From the NCBI RefSeq assembly GCF_043197795.1, contig NZ_JBICTU010000011.1:177382-241381 (forward strand): DNA of 64,000 nucleotides, read 5' to 3'. The stretch comes from Sphaerisporangium sp040649355 (GTDB lineage: Bacteria > Actinomycetota > Actinomycetes > Streptosporangiales > Streptosporangiaceae). Made by a program: the position numbers and the translations under genes. The notes under the pieces were generated by a model, which ran no database searches, was not told the origin of the DNA, and saw nothing but the letters and a program-made list of their open reading frames with translations. Shown piece by piece: positions 25,704-35,361 of the stretch (its first letter is position 1; each line of letters starts with the position of its first letter).

Positions 25704-28148
25704 GTGGCCAAGCTGACGTTGCCCCAGTTGGAGCGCCACCTGTTCGGGGCGGCGGACATCCTCCGCGGCAAGATGGACGCCTCGGAGTTCAAGGAGTACA
25801 TCTTCGGGATGCTCTTCCTGAAGCGCTGCTCCGACCAGTTCGACGTGGTACGCGCCGCGCTCATCCAAGAGTTGCGGGCCGGTGGGCGCAGCCAGGAAGA
25901 GGCCGAGCGGGCGGCGGACAACCCGATGTTCTACGAGGGTGGCAGCTTCTTCGTTCCGGAAAACGGGCGCTGGCAGTACATCAAGGACAACTCCCGTAAG
26001 AAGGGCGTTGGCGACCTGCTGAACAAGGCCCTCCACGAGCTGGAGCTGGCCAACTCCAGGGCGCTGGAAGGCGTCCTGGAGCATATCGACTTCACCCGGA
26101 AGGTCGGCCAGTCCACGATCCCGGACAAGCGGCTCCAGCAACTCGTCGACCACTTCGACCGCTACCGCCTGGGCAACGACGACTTCGAGTTCCCCGACCT
26201 GCTCGGCGCCGCGTACGAGTACCTGATCGGCCAGTTCGCCGACTCGGCGGGCAAGAAGGGCGGCGAGTTCTACACCCCGCGTGGCGTCGTCCGCATGATG
26301 GTCCGCCTGATCAAGCCCGGTCCGAACATGCGCGTCTACGACCCCTGCTCCGGCTCGGGCGGCATGCTGATCCACGCCAAGGAGTACGTCGAGGAGCACG
26401 GCCGGAACCACCGTGACCTGACCCTGTGCGGCCAGGAGTACAACGGCGGCACCTGGGCCATCTCCAAGATGAACATGATTCTGCACGGCGTGCTCAACGC
26501 GGACCTGCGCAACGACGACACCCTCGCCAACCCGCTGCACAAGGAGGGTGGCTACCTCACCCAGTTCGACCGGGTGCTCACCAACCCGCCGTTCTCGCAG
26601 AACTACAACCGCGAGGGAATGGAGCACCCCGAGCGGTTCTCCAAGTACGGCTGGGCTCCGGAGACGGGCAAGAAGGCCGACCTGATGTTCGCCCAGCACG
26701 TGCTGGCGGTGCTGAAGGCGGACGGGCTCGGCGCGATCGTCCTGCCGCATGGCGTGCTGTTCCGTGGCGGCAAGGAGAAGGACATCCGCGAGGGCATCAT
26801 CAAGGACGACCGCCTGGAGGCGGTGATCGGCCTCGCCCCGAACCTCTTCTACGGCACCGGCATCCCGGCCTGCGTCCTGATCCTGCGCGGTACGGCCCGG
26901 CGGCCGGACGAGCGTCGCGGCAAGGTGCTGTTCATCAACGCCGACCGCGAGTACACCTCTGGCCGGGCGCAGAACTACCTGGATCCCCAGCACGCGGAGA
27001 AGATCGTCTCTGCCTTCGAGGAGTACCGCGAGATCCCCGGCTTCGCCCGAGTGGTGGACATCAAGGAGTTGAGAGAGAACGACTTCAACCTCAACATCCG
27101 CCGGTACGTCGACAACACCCCGCCGCCCGAGCCGCAGGACGTACGGGCTCACCTGCACGGCGGCGTCCCCAAGGCCGAGGTCCGGGACAAGGCCCACCTG
27201 TTCACCGCGTTCGACATCGACCCGGCCACGCTCTTCGCGGAGCGGGACGCGGACTACTACGACTTCCTGCCCGAAGGCTGGCAGCACACGGCTGAACGCC
27301 TCCCGTCGCTGGCCGAGCCGGCCGAGGCGAGGCTCCGTGAGGCGTTCTCGGACTGGTGGTCGCGACACAGCAAGCGCCTGGTCGAACTGCCGGAAACCCA
27401 CAAGGTCATGGAGATCCGGGCCGAACTGCTGGAGTCCTTCGTCGCGGAACTGAAGCCCCTCGGCCTGCTCGACCGCTTCGAGCTGGCTGGCGTGGTAGCC
27501 GCCTGGTGGGGCGAAACCCAGTACGACATCAAGGCCCTCTCCCTGAACGGCTTCACGGGAGTCGTCGAAGGCTGGCTCACCACCATCGAAAGCGCCTTCG
27601 CCCTCGATGAGGAAGAAGCCGAATACTGGGACAAGCAGAAGATCGCCACCGAGAAACGCAAGGCCCGTGACCACCGGGTCGTCCCCGTGCTCATCCCCGA
27701 GTACCTGGCCGAACTGGAGGAGGCGGAGACCCGCTACGCAGAGCTGAACGCCCAGCTCAAGGTGGCAACGGCCAAGCCCGGCGAGGAGGACGAGGAGGCG
27801 GACGAGCCCGAGGAAAGGATGTCATCGGCTGATCTCAAGAGCCTTAAGGATGACGTCGCCGATGCTCGCAGCGAGGCCAGTCGCCTCCAGGATGACTTCA
27901 TCCACCGTCTTCGCCAGGCCATCGACGCACTCAACGACGACACCCGCACCACCCTCGTGCTCAACGTCTTCCATGACGCACTCCGCATCCGGCTCGACTC
28001 CCTTACGGCCGTTGCCCGTCGAGCCCTGGAAGCTACCTTCGGAACGTGGGCCGACAAATACGCCGTGACCCTCCGTGAACTCGAATCTCAACGTGCAGCC
28101 GCCGCCACCCGCCTGGAGATCTACCTGAAGGACCTCGGCTATGCATGA
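25704..28148 (+). CDS. hsdM: Type I restriction-modification methyltransferase subunit HsdM
   Basis: Adenine-N6 methylase that, with HsdS, methylates host DNA and forms the restriction complex with HsdR. The 814-residue protein has the N-terminal HsdM bundle (LTLPQLERHLFGAADILRGK, then EFKEYIFGMLFLKRCSDQF), GGEFYTPRGVVRMMV, motif I D213-PCSGSGGML and motif IV N294-PPFSQNYN. The C-terminal ~280 residues are long helices and coiled coil (EERMSSADLKSLKDDVADAR), longer than classical ~500-residue HsdM. The GTG start directly follows AAGGGTCACC. It overlaps hsdS by 8 bp. Confidence 0.96.
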   Translation: MAKLTLPQLERHLFGAADILRGKMDASEFKEYIFGMLFLKRCSDQFDVVRAALIQELRAGGRSQEEAERAADNPMFYEGGSFFVPENGRWQYIKDNSRKKGVGDLLNKALHELELANSRALEGVLEHIDFTRKVGQSTIPDKRLQQLVDHFDRYRLGNDDFEFPDLLGAAYEYLIGQFADSAGKKGGEFYTPRGVVRMMVRLIKPGPNMRVYDPCSGSGGMLIHAKEYVEEHGRNHRDLTLCGQEYNGGTWAISKMNMILHGVLNADLRNDDTLANPLHKEGGYLTQFDRVLTNPPFSQNYNREGMEHPERFSKYGWAPETGKKADLMFAQHVLAVLKADGLGAIVLPHGVLFRGGKEKDIREGIIKDDRLEAVIGLAPNLFYGTGIPACVLILRGTARRPDERRGKVLFINADREYTSGRAQNYLDPQHAEKIVSAFEEYREIPGFARVVDIKELRENDFNLNIRRYVDNTPPPEPQDVRAHLHGGVPKAEVRDKAHLFTAFDIDPATLFAERDADYYDFLPEGWQHTAERLPSLAEPAEARLREAFSDWWSRHSKRLVELPETHKVMEIRAELLESFVAELKPLGLLDRFELAGVVAAWWGETQYDIKALSLNGFTGVVEGWLTTIESAFALDEEEAEYWDKQKIATEKRKARDHRVVPVLIPEYLAELEEAETRYAELNAQLKVATAKPGEEDEEADEPEERMSSADLKSLKDDVADARSEASRLQDDFIHRLRQAIDALNDDTRTTLVLNVFHDALRIRLDSLTAVARRALEATFGTWADKYAVTLRELESQRAAAATRLEIYLKDLGYA

Positions 28149-29355
28149 CACGCCAGTGAGATGGTCGCGGAAGAAGTTGCTGGACCTTGTGAGTTTGCCC
28201 AGCGGCCAGGTCAATCCGCAGCGCAGCCCTTATTCGGAGCAGCCGCTGATCGCGCCGGATCACGTCGAGAGCGGTACCGGAAATCTTTTGAAAGTGCGAA
28301 CTGCACGTGAACAAGGGGCAGTTAGCGGTAAATATATCATTCGGCCAGGAGATGTCGTTTACAGCAAGATTCGGCCAGCGCTTCGTAAGGCTGCGATGGC
28401 CCGGTTCGACGGTCTCTGTTCAGCAGACATGTATCCGCTCAGACCTTCCGGTCAGATCGATTCTCGTTACTTGCTTGCGGTGCTTCTCGGAGAGGGCTTC
28501 TCTAGATTTGCTGAAGCTCTTTCTGGGAGGAGTGGAATTCCGAAAATAAATCGAGAAGAGCTAGAAGAGTACGTCTTTATGCTGCCCCCCATCGCGGAGC
28601 AGCGACGGATCGTGGAGATCCTAGACGTCCTAGATCTTAAATTTGACGCCCAGCGACGACTCGTCATTAAGCTGACGCTTGTCGCGCAAGCGGTTCTTGA
28701 GGCCGAGTTGAATCGGCTTGCATGTGAGTCAGAACAGGTCATTCGGTTGGGAGCGGTGGCCCATATCGGAAGCGGCGTCACGTTGGGGACGGAGTCGGGG
28801 GGCGCAATAGAACTCCCTTATCTGCGTGTAGCTAATGTGCAGGACGGATTCATCGATACATCAGAGATGAAGACTGTACGAATTAGTCGCTCTGACCTGA
28901 AGAGATATCTCCTACAATCCGGAGACGTCTTGCTGACCGAGGGGGGCGACTTGGACAAGCTTGGGCGAGGTGCGGTTTGGGATGCGCGCATCGATCCATG
29001 TATCTGCCAGAACCACATCTTCCGAGTGCGTTCTGATCGATCGCGCATTCTACCTGAGTATCTGGCTTCTTATGCGTCTTCGTCCGCCGGAAAAAGCTAT
29101 TTCCTGAGCATTGCCAAGCAGACTACCAATCTCGCGACCATCAATTCAACGCAACTCAAGGCGATGCCCATACCTCTGGTCTCACTGGAGAGGCAGGAAA
29201 ACCACATTGCGGTGCAGCGAGTTCTTCAAGAGCGGCTGGAGATAGAAAAAACACAGCTAAACCGTATGGGCGCGCTCAAGCAGGGGCTCATGGAGGATCT
29301 CCTGACCGGGCGAGTGCGGATCTCGGAGGGTGAAGCGGTGCTTGAGGGGCTGTGA
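28141..29355 (+). CDS. hsdS: Type I specificity subunit HsdS
   Basis: A 404-residue protein that reads DNA for the type I complex. It shows two target-recognition domains separated by a conserved helical spacer. TRD1 (~1-150) contains KYIIRPGDVVYSKIRP and ends at LPPIAEQRRIVEILD. TRD2 (~195-355) contains LPYLRVANVQDGFIDTSEMK and SGDVLLTEGGD. A second coiled helix (QENHIAVQRVLQERLEIEK) and MEDLLTGRVRI close the protein. The gene is visibly poorer in GC than hsdM and hsdR, typical of TRDs exchanged by transfer. ATG 28141 lies inside the end of hsdM. Confidence 0.95.
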   Translation: MHDTPVRWSRKKLLDLVSLPSGQVNPQRSPYSEQPLIAPDHVESGTGNLLKVRTAREQGAVSGKYIIRPGDVVYSKIRPALRKAAMARFDGLCSADMYPLRPSGQIDSRYLLAVLLGEGFSRFAEALSGRSGIPKINREELEEYVFMLPPIAEQRRIVEILDVLDLKFDAQRRLVIKLTLVAQAVLEAELNRLACESEQVIRLGAVAHIGSGVTLGTESGGAIELPYLRVANVQDGFIDTSEMKTVRISRSDLKRYLLQSGDVLLTEGGDLDKLGRGAVWDARIDPCICQNHIFRVRSDRSRILPEYLASYASSSAGKSYFLSIAKQTTNLATINSTQLKAMPIPLVSLERQENHIAVQRVLQERLEIEKTQLNRMGALKQGLMEDLLTGRVRISEGEAVLEGL

Positions 29356-29431
29356 TCCGGGCGAGGTCGGGGGACGTAGCGGCGGGTTTATAGGCGTCAA
29401 CTGAATATCTGAGATAGCGGCGGGAATCGTA

Positions 29432-32400
29432 ATGGCTGATCTGGAGTACAAGCTGGTTGAGCGGCCCTTATGCGAGCAGCTCAAGGCGATGGGGTGGAAG
29501 CATCTCGAAGGGGCGGAGTACGGGGCGGTTATCCCGACCAAGCCTTTCGCGTCCGGGCGGACCACGTTTGACGAGGTGATTCTCGAAGACCGGTTACGGG
29601 ACGCTATCTACAAGATCAACCTCGGCCAGGACGGTAAGCCGTGGCTGGACGAGGCTCGGATCACCAGTGCCGTCAACGCGCTGTCCCGCATCCCGGCGAG
29701 CAGTCTCCTCGAAGCGAACCAGCAGGCCACCGAGCTACTGATCAAGGGTACGGTCGTGGACGGCGTACCGGGCTGGGAAGGCGGCAAGGGGCGCACTGTC
29801 CACTTCATCGACTGGAAGACGCCGGCGAACAACGAGTTCACCGTGGTCAACCAGTTCAGGGTGAACATCCCCGGCACCCAGGGCAGGCCGATCATCCCCG
29901 ACGTGGTCCTGTTCGTGAACGGCATCCCGCTCGTCGTCGTGGAATGCAAGGAACCCAGGACCACCAGCCTGGGCAAGGCCGTCGACCAGCTCCTTGACTA
30001 CGCCGAGCAGCGGCCGAGCGAGGTCCGTACCGGCAACCAGAAGCTCTTCCACACCGTGCAGCTCACCATCGTGACCAGCGGCGAGGAGGCCAAGCTCGGC
30101 ACGTTCACCGCCCGGCTCGAACACTACGTGCCGTGGCGCGACCCGTACCCGCTCACCAAGGAAGAGCTCGCCGAGGAAAGAGGCAAGACCCCCGGCCAGC
30201 TCAGCAGGCAGGAGATCCTGACCTCGGCCGTCCTGCGTCCGGGCAGGTTGCTCGACATCATGCACAACTACGTGGCCTTCCTGACCACCGACCAGGGCAA
30301 GACCATCAAGGTCGCCCCCAGATACCAGCAGTTCCGTGCGGTGGACCGGACGGTCAGGCGGTTGCGTACCGGCAAGACGCGCGCCCGGGACGGCGTGAAC
30401 GACAGGCGCGGCGGCATCATCTGGCACACCCAGGGCTCCGGCAAGAGCCTGACGATGACCTTCCTGGTCAGAAAACTCCGTTCCACCCGCGACCTGGCGA
30501 ACGCGAAGGTCGTCGTCGTCACCGACCGCACGCAGCTCCAGGGGCAGCTCAGCGAGACCATGCGGCTCAGCGGCGAGCAGGTCGACGTGGCGAAGAGCGC
30601 GGCCAGGGCGAAGACGATTCTCGCCAAGCACGGCCCCGGCGTGGTCTTCGTCATGATCCAGAAGAACCAGGACGACCGGACGACCCAGGGGATGGCGGCG
30701 GGCACCGAGCTCGGTGAGGTGAACGCCGACGAGTCGATCGTCGTGCTCATCGACGAGGCGCACCGCTCGCACACCGCCGCCCTCGGCGCCAACCTCCGGG
30801 AGGCGCTGCCGAACGCCGCCCGCATCGGCTTCACCGGCACGCCGATCATGACCAGGAAGGGGCAGCGGAAGACCAGCGTCGAGCTGTTCGGCAGCTTCAT
30901 CGACACCTACCGCCTCAAGGAGGCCGAAGAGGACGGGGTGATCGTCCCGATCCTCTACGAGGGCCACACCGTCACCGGCGCCATCCGGGACGGCCGGGAC
31001 CTGGACGAGGTGTTCGAGGAGGACCTGGAGGAACTGTCCGACGAGGAGCGCGACCGGCTGCAACGGCGGTACGCCACCAAGGGCCAGGTGTCGTCGGCGG
31101 AGGAGCTCATCGCCGCCAAGGCCAGGCACATGCTGCGGCACTACGTCGGCAAGATCCTTCCCGAGGGCTTCAAGGCGCAGGTCGTCGCGCGCGGCCGGGA
31201 GGAGACGATCCGCTACCGCGAGGCGCTGCTCGCCGCCAGGGACGACCTGGTCCGGCAGATCGAGCGGCTGCCGGAGAAGATCCTGGCAACCCCCTCCGAC
31301 GAACTCAAGCCGCGCCACGCCTTGCTGGTGAACGCCGCGCGCCACCTCGACGTGCTGAAGCGCATGGACTTCGTCCCGGTCATCTCGGCCGGCGAGAAGG
31401 ACGACAGCCGGTACACCGAGTGGACCGACCAGGCGAAGCAGGAGCGGCGGATCCAGGAGTTCACCAAGCCGTACGGCGAGTCCGGCATCGGGTTCGTCAT
31501 AGTGAAGTCGATGCTGCTGACCGGCTTCGACGCGCCGATCGAGCAGGTCATGTACCTGGACCGCTCGCTCCAGGACGCCGAACTGCTCCAGGCCGTCGCC
31601 CGGGTGAACCGTACCTCCGACGGCAAGGAGTTCGGCTACGTCGTCGACTACCAGGGCGTGGCCAAGAACCTGCTCGACGCGCTACGGGTCTACGCCCGCG
31701 ACTTCGACGACGCCGAGGCGCAGGACGTCGAGTCCGCGCTCAAGGACCCCAGCGCCGAGATCGCCAAGCTTGAGCCCCAGCGCGACCGGTTACGCCTGAT
31801 GTTCCGCGACCCGGCCGACATCGAGGGGTGCGTGCAGACGCTGGAGGACGAGGAGCTCCGCGCCAGGTTCACCGTCGCGCTCACCCGCTTCCTCAAGACC
31901 GTCAACACGGTCCTGCCGGACCCGGCGGCCAAGCCGTACCTGGAGGACGCGAAGCGGTTCGGCGTCATCAAGATCACGGCGACCCGCCGCTACCGCGACG
32001 ACGAAGGGCGGTTCGATCCGGCCGCGTACGGGGCGAAGATCCGCGAGTTGATCGACGAGCACGTCACCTCGCTCGGCATCGAGCAGAAGCTCCCGCCGGT
32101 CGCGCTCACCGCCCCCGACTTCGCGCAGAAGGTGGAGGCGCTGCCCGGGCCGCGCGCCAGGGCGTCGGAGATGGAGCACGCCATCCGGCACCACATCACC
32201 GTGCACCGTGCCGAGGACCCGGCCCGCTACCAGCGGCTGAGCGAGCGGCTGGAGGAGATCCTGAAGCAGCTCGCCACCGACTGGGAGCAGCAGGTCCTCG
32301 CGCTGAGCGGGCTGATCGCCGAGATGACGGAGGAGCAGCCGCAGAACCCCTTCGGGCTGAGCCAGGTGGAGAGCGCGCTCTACGGTCTCATCCTGCAGGA

Positions 32401-32659
32401 GACCGCCACCTCCGCCGACAGCGCGCAGGACGAGCACCTCGCCGACGTGGCCCGGAAGATCCACCGAGTCGCCGCAGATAGCATCCACATCACCGACTTC
32501 TGGACGTCGAGCAAGCAGGTCGACCAGGAGGACTTCCGCCGGCACATCTTCCGCATCCTGTTCGACGAGAAGGTATGCGAGATGAGCGCCCTCGACCACC
32601 TGGCTGGCCTGCTCTTCGACGTGGTCAAGAGTAACCGCCAGTACATACCGCAGGGGTGA
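29432..32659 (+). CDS. hsdR: Type I restriction endonuclease subunit HsdR
   Basis: ATP-driven translocase and nuclease of the type I system. The N-terminal PD-(D/E)XK nuclease has D157 (PDVVLFVNG) and E171-C-K173 (VVECKEP). The SF2 motor has Walker A QGSGKS (334-339), DEAH at 441-444 (LIDEAHRSH), GFTGTPI, and the later motif LLTGFDAPIEQVMYLDR with QAVARVNRT. A C-terminal helical region follows, for 1075 residues in all, the normal length. A 76-bp gap from hsdS leaves room for a weak promoter. All catalytic residues I can see are intact. Confidence 0.96.
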   Translation: MADLEYKLVERPLCEQLKAMGWKHLEGAEYGAVIPTKPFASGRTTFDEVILEDRLRDAIYKINLGQDGKPWLDEARITSAVNALSRIPASSLLEANQQATELLIKGTVVDGVPGWEGGKGRTVHFIDWKTPANNEFTVVNQFRVNIPGTQGRPIIPDVVLFVNGIPLVVVECKEPRTTSLGKAVDQLLDYAEQRPSEVRTGNQKLFHTVQLTIVTSGEEAKLGTFTARLEHYVPWRDPYPLTKEELAEERGKTPGQLSRQEILTSAVLRPGRLLDIMHNYVAFLTTDQGKTIKVAPRYQQFRAVDRTVRRLRTGKTRARDGVNDRRGGIIWHTQGSGKSLTMTFLVRKLRSTRDLANAKVVVVTDRTQLQGQLSETMRLSGEQVDVAKSAARAKTILAKHGPGVVFVMIQKNQDDRTTQGMAAGTELGEVNADESIVVLIDEAHRSHTAALGANLREALPNAARIGFTGTPIMTRKGQRKTSVELFGSFIDTYRLKEAEEDGVIVPILYEGHTVTGAIRDGRDLDEVFEEDLEELSDEERDRLQRRYATKGQVSSAEELIAAKARHMLRHYVGKILPEGFKAQVVARGREETIRYREALLAARDDLVRQIERLPEKILATPSDELKPRHALLVNAARHLDVLKRMDFVPVISAGEKDDSRYTEWTDQAKQERRIQEFTKPYGESGIGFVIVKSMLLTGFDAPIEQVMYLDRSLQDAELLQAVARVNRTSDGKEFGYVVDYQGVAKNLLDALRVYARDFDDAEAQDVESALKDPSAEIAKLEPQRDRLRLMFRDPADIEGCVQTLEDEELRARFTVALTRFLKTVNTVLPDPAAKPYLEDAKRFGVIKITATRRYRDDEGRFDPAAYGAKIRELIDEHVTSLGIEQKLPPVALTAPDFAQKVEALPGPRARASEMEHAIRHHITVHRAEDPARYQRLSERLEEILKQLATDWEQQVLALSGLIAEMTEEQPQNPFGLSQVESALYGLILQETATSADSAQDEHLADVARKIHRVAADSIHITDFWTSSKQVDQEDFRRHIFRILFDEKVCEMSALDHLAGLLFDVVKSNRQYIPQG

Positions 32660-32666
32660 CCCTGGC

Positions 32667-33386
32667 ATGCTGATGACCGTGAGTGATTTTCCTGGTGTCC
32701 TGCACGTCGGCGACCTCGACGTGAACGTGTCGGTGAGCGAGCGCCGCAGAAGCGTGCGGCTCACCGTCGAGCGGGACGCCTCGGTCACCGCGGTCGTCCC
32801 GCCGGAGATCTCGCGGGACGAGCTGGCCAAGGTCGTCCGGGCGAAGCGGTCCTGGCTGTACGGCAAGCTCGCCGAGCGGCGCGAGCTGGGGGAGTCCCGG
32901 CCCGCCCGCGAATACGTGTCCGGGGAGGGGTTCCCGTACCTGGGCAGGTCCTATCGCCTGCGCATCGTAGACCGCGCCCGTGAGGTGCGGCTGGTGCGCG
33001 GGCGGCTGGAGCTGGGCCGGGGCGGCGGAGCCGAGGAACTGGTCCGCTGGTACCGCCGGGTGGGTGAGACGTGGCTGAAACGGCGGGTCGAGCCGTGGGC
33101 CTCGCGCCTGGGGGTCGAGGTGTCCGGCCTGCGGGTGCTGCCGCTCGGGTACCGCTGGGGGTCGTGCTCCCCGTCCGGGACGGTGAACATCCACTGGGCG
33201 ACGATGCAGTTGCCCCCCACGTTGATCGACTACGTTCTGGTGCACGAGCTGGCCCATCTGCTCCGCCACGACCACAGCGCGGAGTTCTGGCGGCTGGTCG
33301 AGCGCGCGATGCCCGACTTTCAGGACCGCCGTGAGCTTCTACGCCGCCTCGGCCCCGACCTGTGGCTGCCGGAAGAGGGACGATGA
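32667..33386 (+). CDS. YgjP-like (M48-clan) zinc metallopeptidase linked to type I RM
   Basis: A 239-residue soluble protein with the DUF45/YgjP pattern: ...VTAVVPPEISRDELAKVV and KRSWLYGKL at the N-terminus, LGYRWGSCSPSGTVNIHW, and the zinc site H193-ELAH197 followed by HDHSAEFWRLVE. The Glu in HE..H is the catalytic base of the family. It starts 8 bp after hsdR and overlaps the next methylase gene (ATGA). Genes of this family are often carried with hsdMSR, but their role is unknown; turnover of HsdR, as ClpXP does in enterics, is speculation. Confidence 0.88.
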   Translation: MLMTVSDFPGVLHVGDLDVNVSVSERRRSVRLTVERDASVTAVVPPEISRDELAKVVRAKRSWLYGKLAERRELGESRPAREYVSGEGFPYLGRSYRLRIVDRAREVRLVRGRLELGRGGGAEELVRWYRRVGETWLKRRVEPWASRLGVEVSGLRVLPLGYRWGSCSPSGTVNIHWATMQLPPTLIDYVLVHELAHLLRHDHSAEFWRLVERAMPDFQDRRELLRRLGPDLWLPEEGR

Positions 33387-35323
33387 TGCGAGACGACGTC
33401 ACCGTCAACGCGGCCGACATCGCGCGCCTCGCCGACGTGGGCCGGGCGGCGGTCAGCAACTGGCGCAAACGGTTCGACGACTTCCCTGAGCCGGTGGGCG
33501 GCACGGCGACCAGCCCGGCGTTCTCCCTGGCGCAGGTGGAGCAGTGGCTGCGCCAGCACGACAGGTACGTCGAAGTCCCGCCTCTGGAACGGGCCTGGCA
33601 ACGGCTCCGCAGCGCTGGTGAGGATCTCCGCTTGGGCGACGCCGTGGGCTACGTCGGCGCGTTCCTGCTGTACCTGCGACGCGACGCCGCCGGGTGGCGG
33701 AAACTCTCTCTTCTTCCCGACGACCAGCTCGTTCAGCGCCTTTCCGCGGCGGTTCAGGACGCTGTTCCAGAGATCCCCGGTAGGCTCCCCGGGGCGTCGG
33801 CGGTGGAACCAGAGGTCATCCGGGCTCTTGCCGAAATCGCCGCCGAGCGCGGCCCGGCGGGTGCCTTCGACGAGATCTGCGACCGCTACACAGACCTGCA
33901 CTCCCGCCGGCTGCTCGCCACTCCGCGCGACGTGGCCGAGCTGATGGCCCGCCTGGCCGGGACGTCCAGTGGGACCGTTCTCGATCCCTCCTGCGGCATC
34001 GGCACTCTGCTGCTGGCCTGTGGTGGTTCGCGGGTCCTCGGACAGGACGTCAACGCGAGCGCGGCACGGTTGACCGCGACCAGGCTGCTGCTCCATGGCG
34101 TCGACGCCGTCATCCGGGCGGGTGACTCGCTCAGGGCCGACGCCTTCTCCAGCGAGCGGGTGGACGCGGTGGTTTGCAACCCGCCGTTCAACGACCGCGG
34201 CTGGGGCTACGAGGAGCTGACCAGTGATCCGCGCTGGGAGTACGGCCTGCCGCCGCGAGGTGAGTCCGAGCTCGCCTGGGTCCAGCACTGTCTCGCCCAT
34301 GTCCGGCCCGGCGGACTCGTCGTGATCATGATGCCGGGGGTCGCCGCGAGTCGCCGCGCCGGTCGGCGGATCCGGGGCAACCTGCTTCGCGCCGGGGCGG
34401 TGCGGGCGATCGTGACCCTCTCCGCCGGTGCCGCGCCCGCCTCCAGCGGGGCGCCCGACCTGTGGGTGCTGCGCCGTCCTGAGCAGGACGAGCAGCCCGC
34501 CTCCGACGTGCTCCTGGTGAACGCAGGAGAGGACCTGGCAGTCGCCGAAGCGGCCTGGCGCGCCTACACTGACAGCACCGAGCTGCCCAGCGCGGCCCGT
34601 ACCGTGCGGATCATCGACCTGCTCGACGAGGAGATCTCGTTCACCCCCACACATCGGGTGAGCGGCCTCAGCCAGCTGGAGCCGTCCGTGTTCACGGCGG
34701 TCCGGGAACGGACGGCGGCGGCGCTCGCCGGACTCGACATCCCGAAACTGACCCCGCTGGCACGGCGCCGGGAGTTGCCGATGGCCACGGTCGGGGAGCT
34801 GGTCAGGGCCGGGGTGGTGGCCGTCTACCAAGGGCCGCTCAAGATGGCCTTCGAGGAAGACGGCCTGCCCGTCCTGACGGTCAAGGACCTCTTGCTCGAC
34901 CGAGCGCCCAGCAGGAGAACCGGGGACGTGCCGGGACTGGTCGTCATCGAACCAGGGGACGTCGTATCGCCGCTCATCCATCGTCGTGACATGGCCACCC
35001 GCGTGATGCGGGAGGGCGGAGCCGTTCTCGGGCCCGAGCTGCTGCTGTTCAGAACCGATCCCGACCGGCTGGACCCGCAGTTCCTCGCCGGGTGCCTCCG
35101 CGGCACCGGGGAGTCCAGCACGCGTCTGGGTTCCTCCGGCCGCATCGATCCCCGTCGCGCCCAGCTGCCACGTCTGCCCATCGACGAGCAGCGGGCGTAT
35201 GGTGAGACCTTCCGCAGGCTCCTCGCCTTCGAGGACGCCGTCCGGGAGATGAGGACGGTCAGCGACGCCCTGGTCAGGTCCGGCCTCGACGGTCTTCTCG
35301 AAGGCACGCTGCAACCCGGCTAG
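33383..35323 (+). CDS. HTH - N6-adenine methylase - specificity fusion protein
   Basis: A 646-residue chain combining three parts. An N-terminal winged/MerR-like HTH (NAADIARLADVGRAAVSNWR, ~5-60) comes first. A type I-style methylase core has motif I D201-PSCGIGTLLL and motif IV N266-PPFNDRGWG. A C-terminal HsdS-like half follows (VGELVRAGVVAVYQGPLKMA, LVVIEPGDVVSPLIHRR, LPIDEQRAYGETFRRL). It overlaps the metallopeptidase stop and is followed 38 bp later by a Ser/Thr kinase. A stand-alone methylase, or the methylase of a kinase-containing defence module of the Pgl, BREX or MADS kind, are both possible. The other genes of those systems are not here. Confidence 0.85.
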   Translation: MMRDDVTVNAADIARLADVGRAAVSNWRKRFDDFPEPVGGTATSPAFSLAQVEQWLRQHDRYVEVPPLERAWQRLRSAGEDLRLGDAVGYVGAFLLYLRRDAAGWRKLSLLPDDQLVQRLSAAVQDAVPEIPGRLPGASAVEPEVIRALAEIAAERGPAGAFDEICDRYTDLHSRRLLATPRDVAELMARLAGTSSGTVLDPSCGIGTLLLACGGSRVLGQDVNASAARLTATRLLLHGVDAVIRAGDSLRADAFSSERVDAVVCNPPFNDRGWGYEELTSDPRWEYGLPPRGESELAWVQHCLAHVRPGGLVVIMMPGVAASRRAGRRIRGNLLRAGAVRAIVTLSAGAAPASSGAPDLWVLRRPEQDEQPASDVLLVNAGEDLAVAEAAWRAYTDSTELPSAARTVRIIDLLDEEISFTPTHRVSGLSQLEPSVFTAVRERTAAALAGLDIPKLTPLARRRELPMATVGELVRAGVVAVYQGPLKMAFEEDGLPVLTVKDLLLDRAPSRRTGDVPGLVVIEPGDVVSPLIHRRDMATRVMREGGAVLGPELLLFRTDPDRLDPQFLAGCLRGTGESSTRLGSSGRIDPRRAQLPRLPIDEQRAYGETFRRLLAFEDAVREMRTVSDALVRSGLDGLLEGTLQPG

Positions 35324-35361
35324 ATTCTTCCCTGTCGATCTCTCCTGCGACGTCCGGAGGC

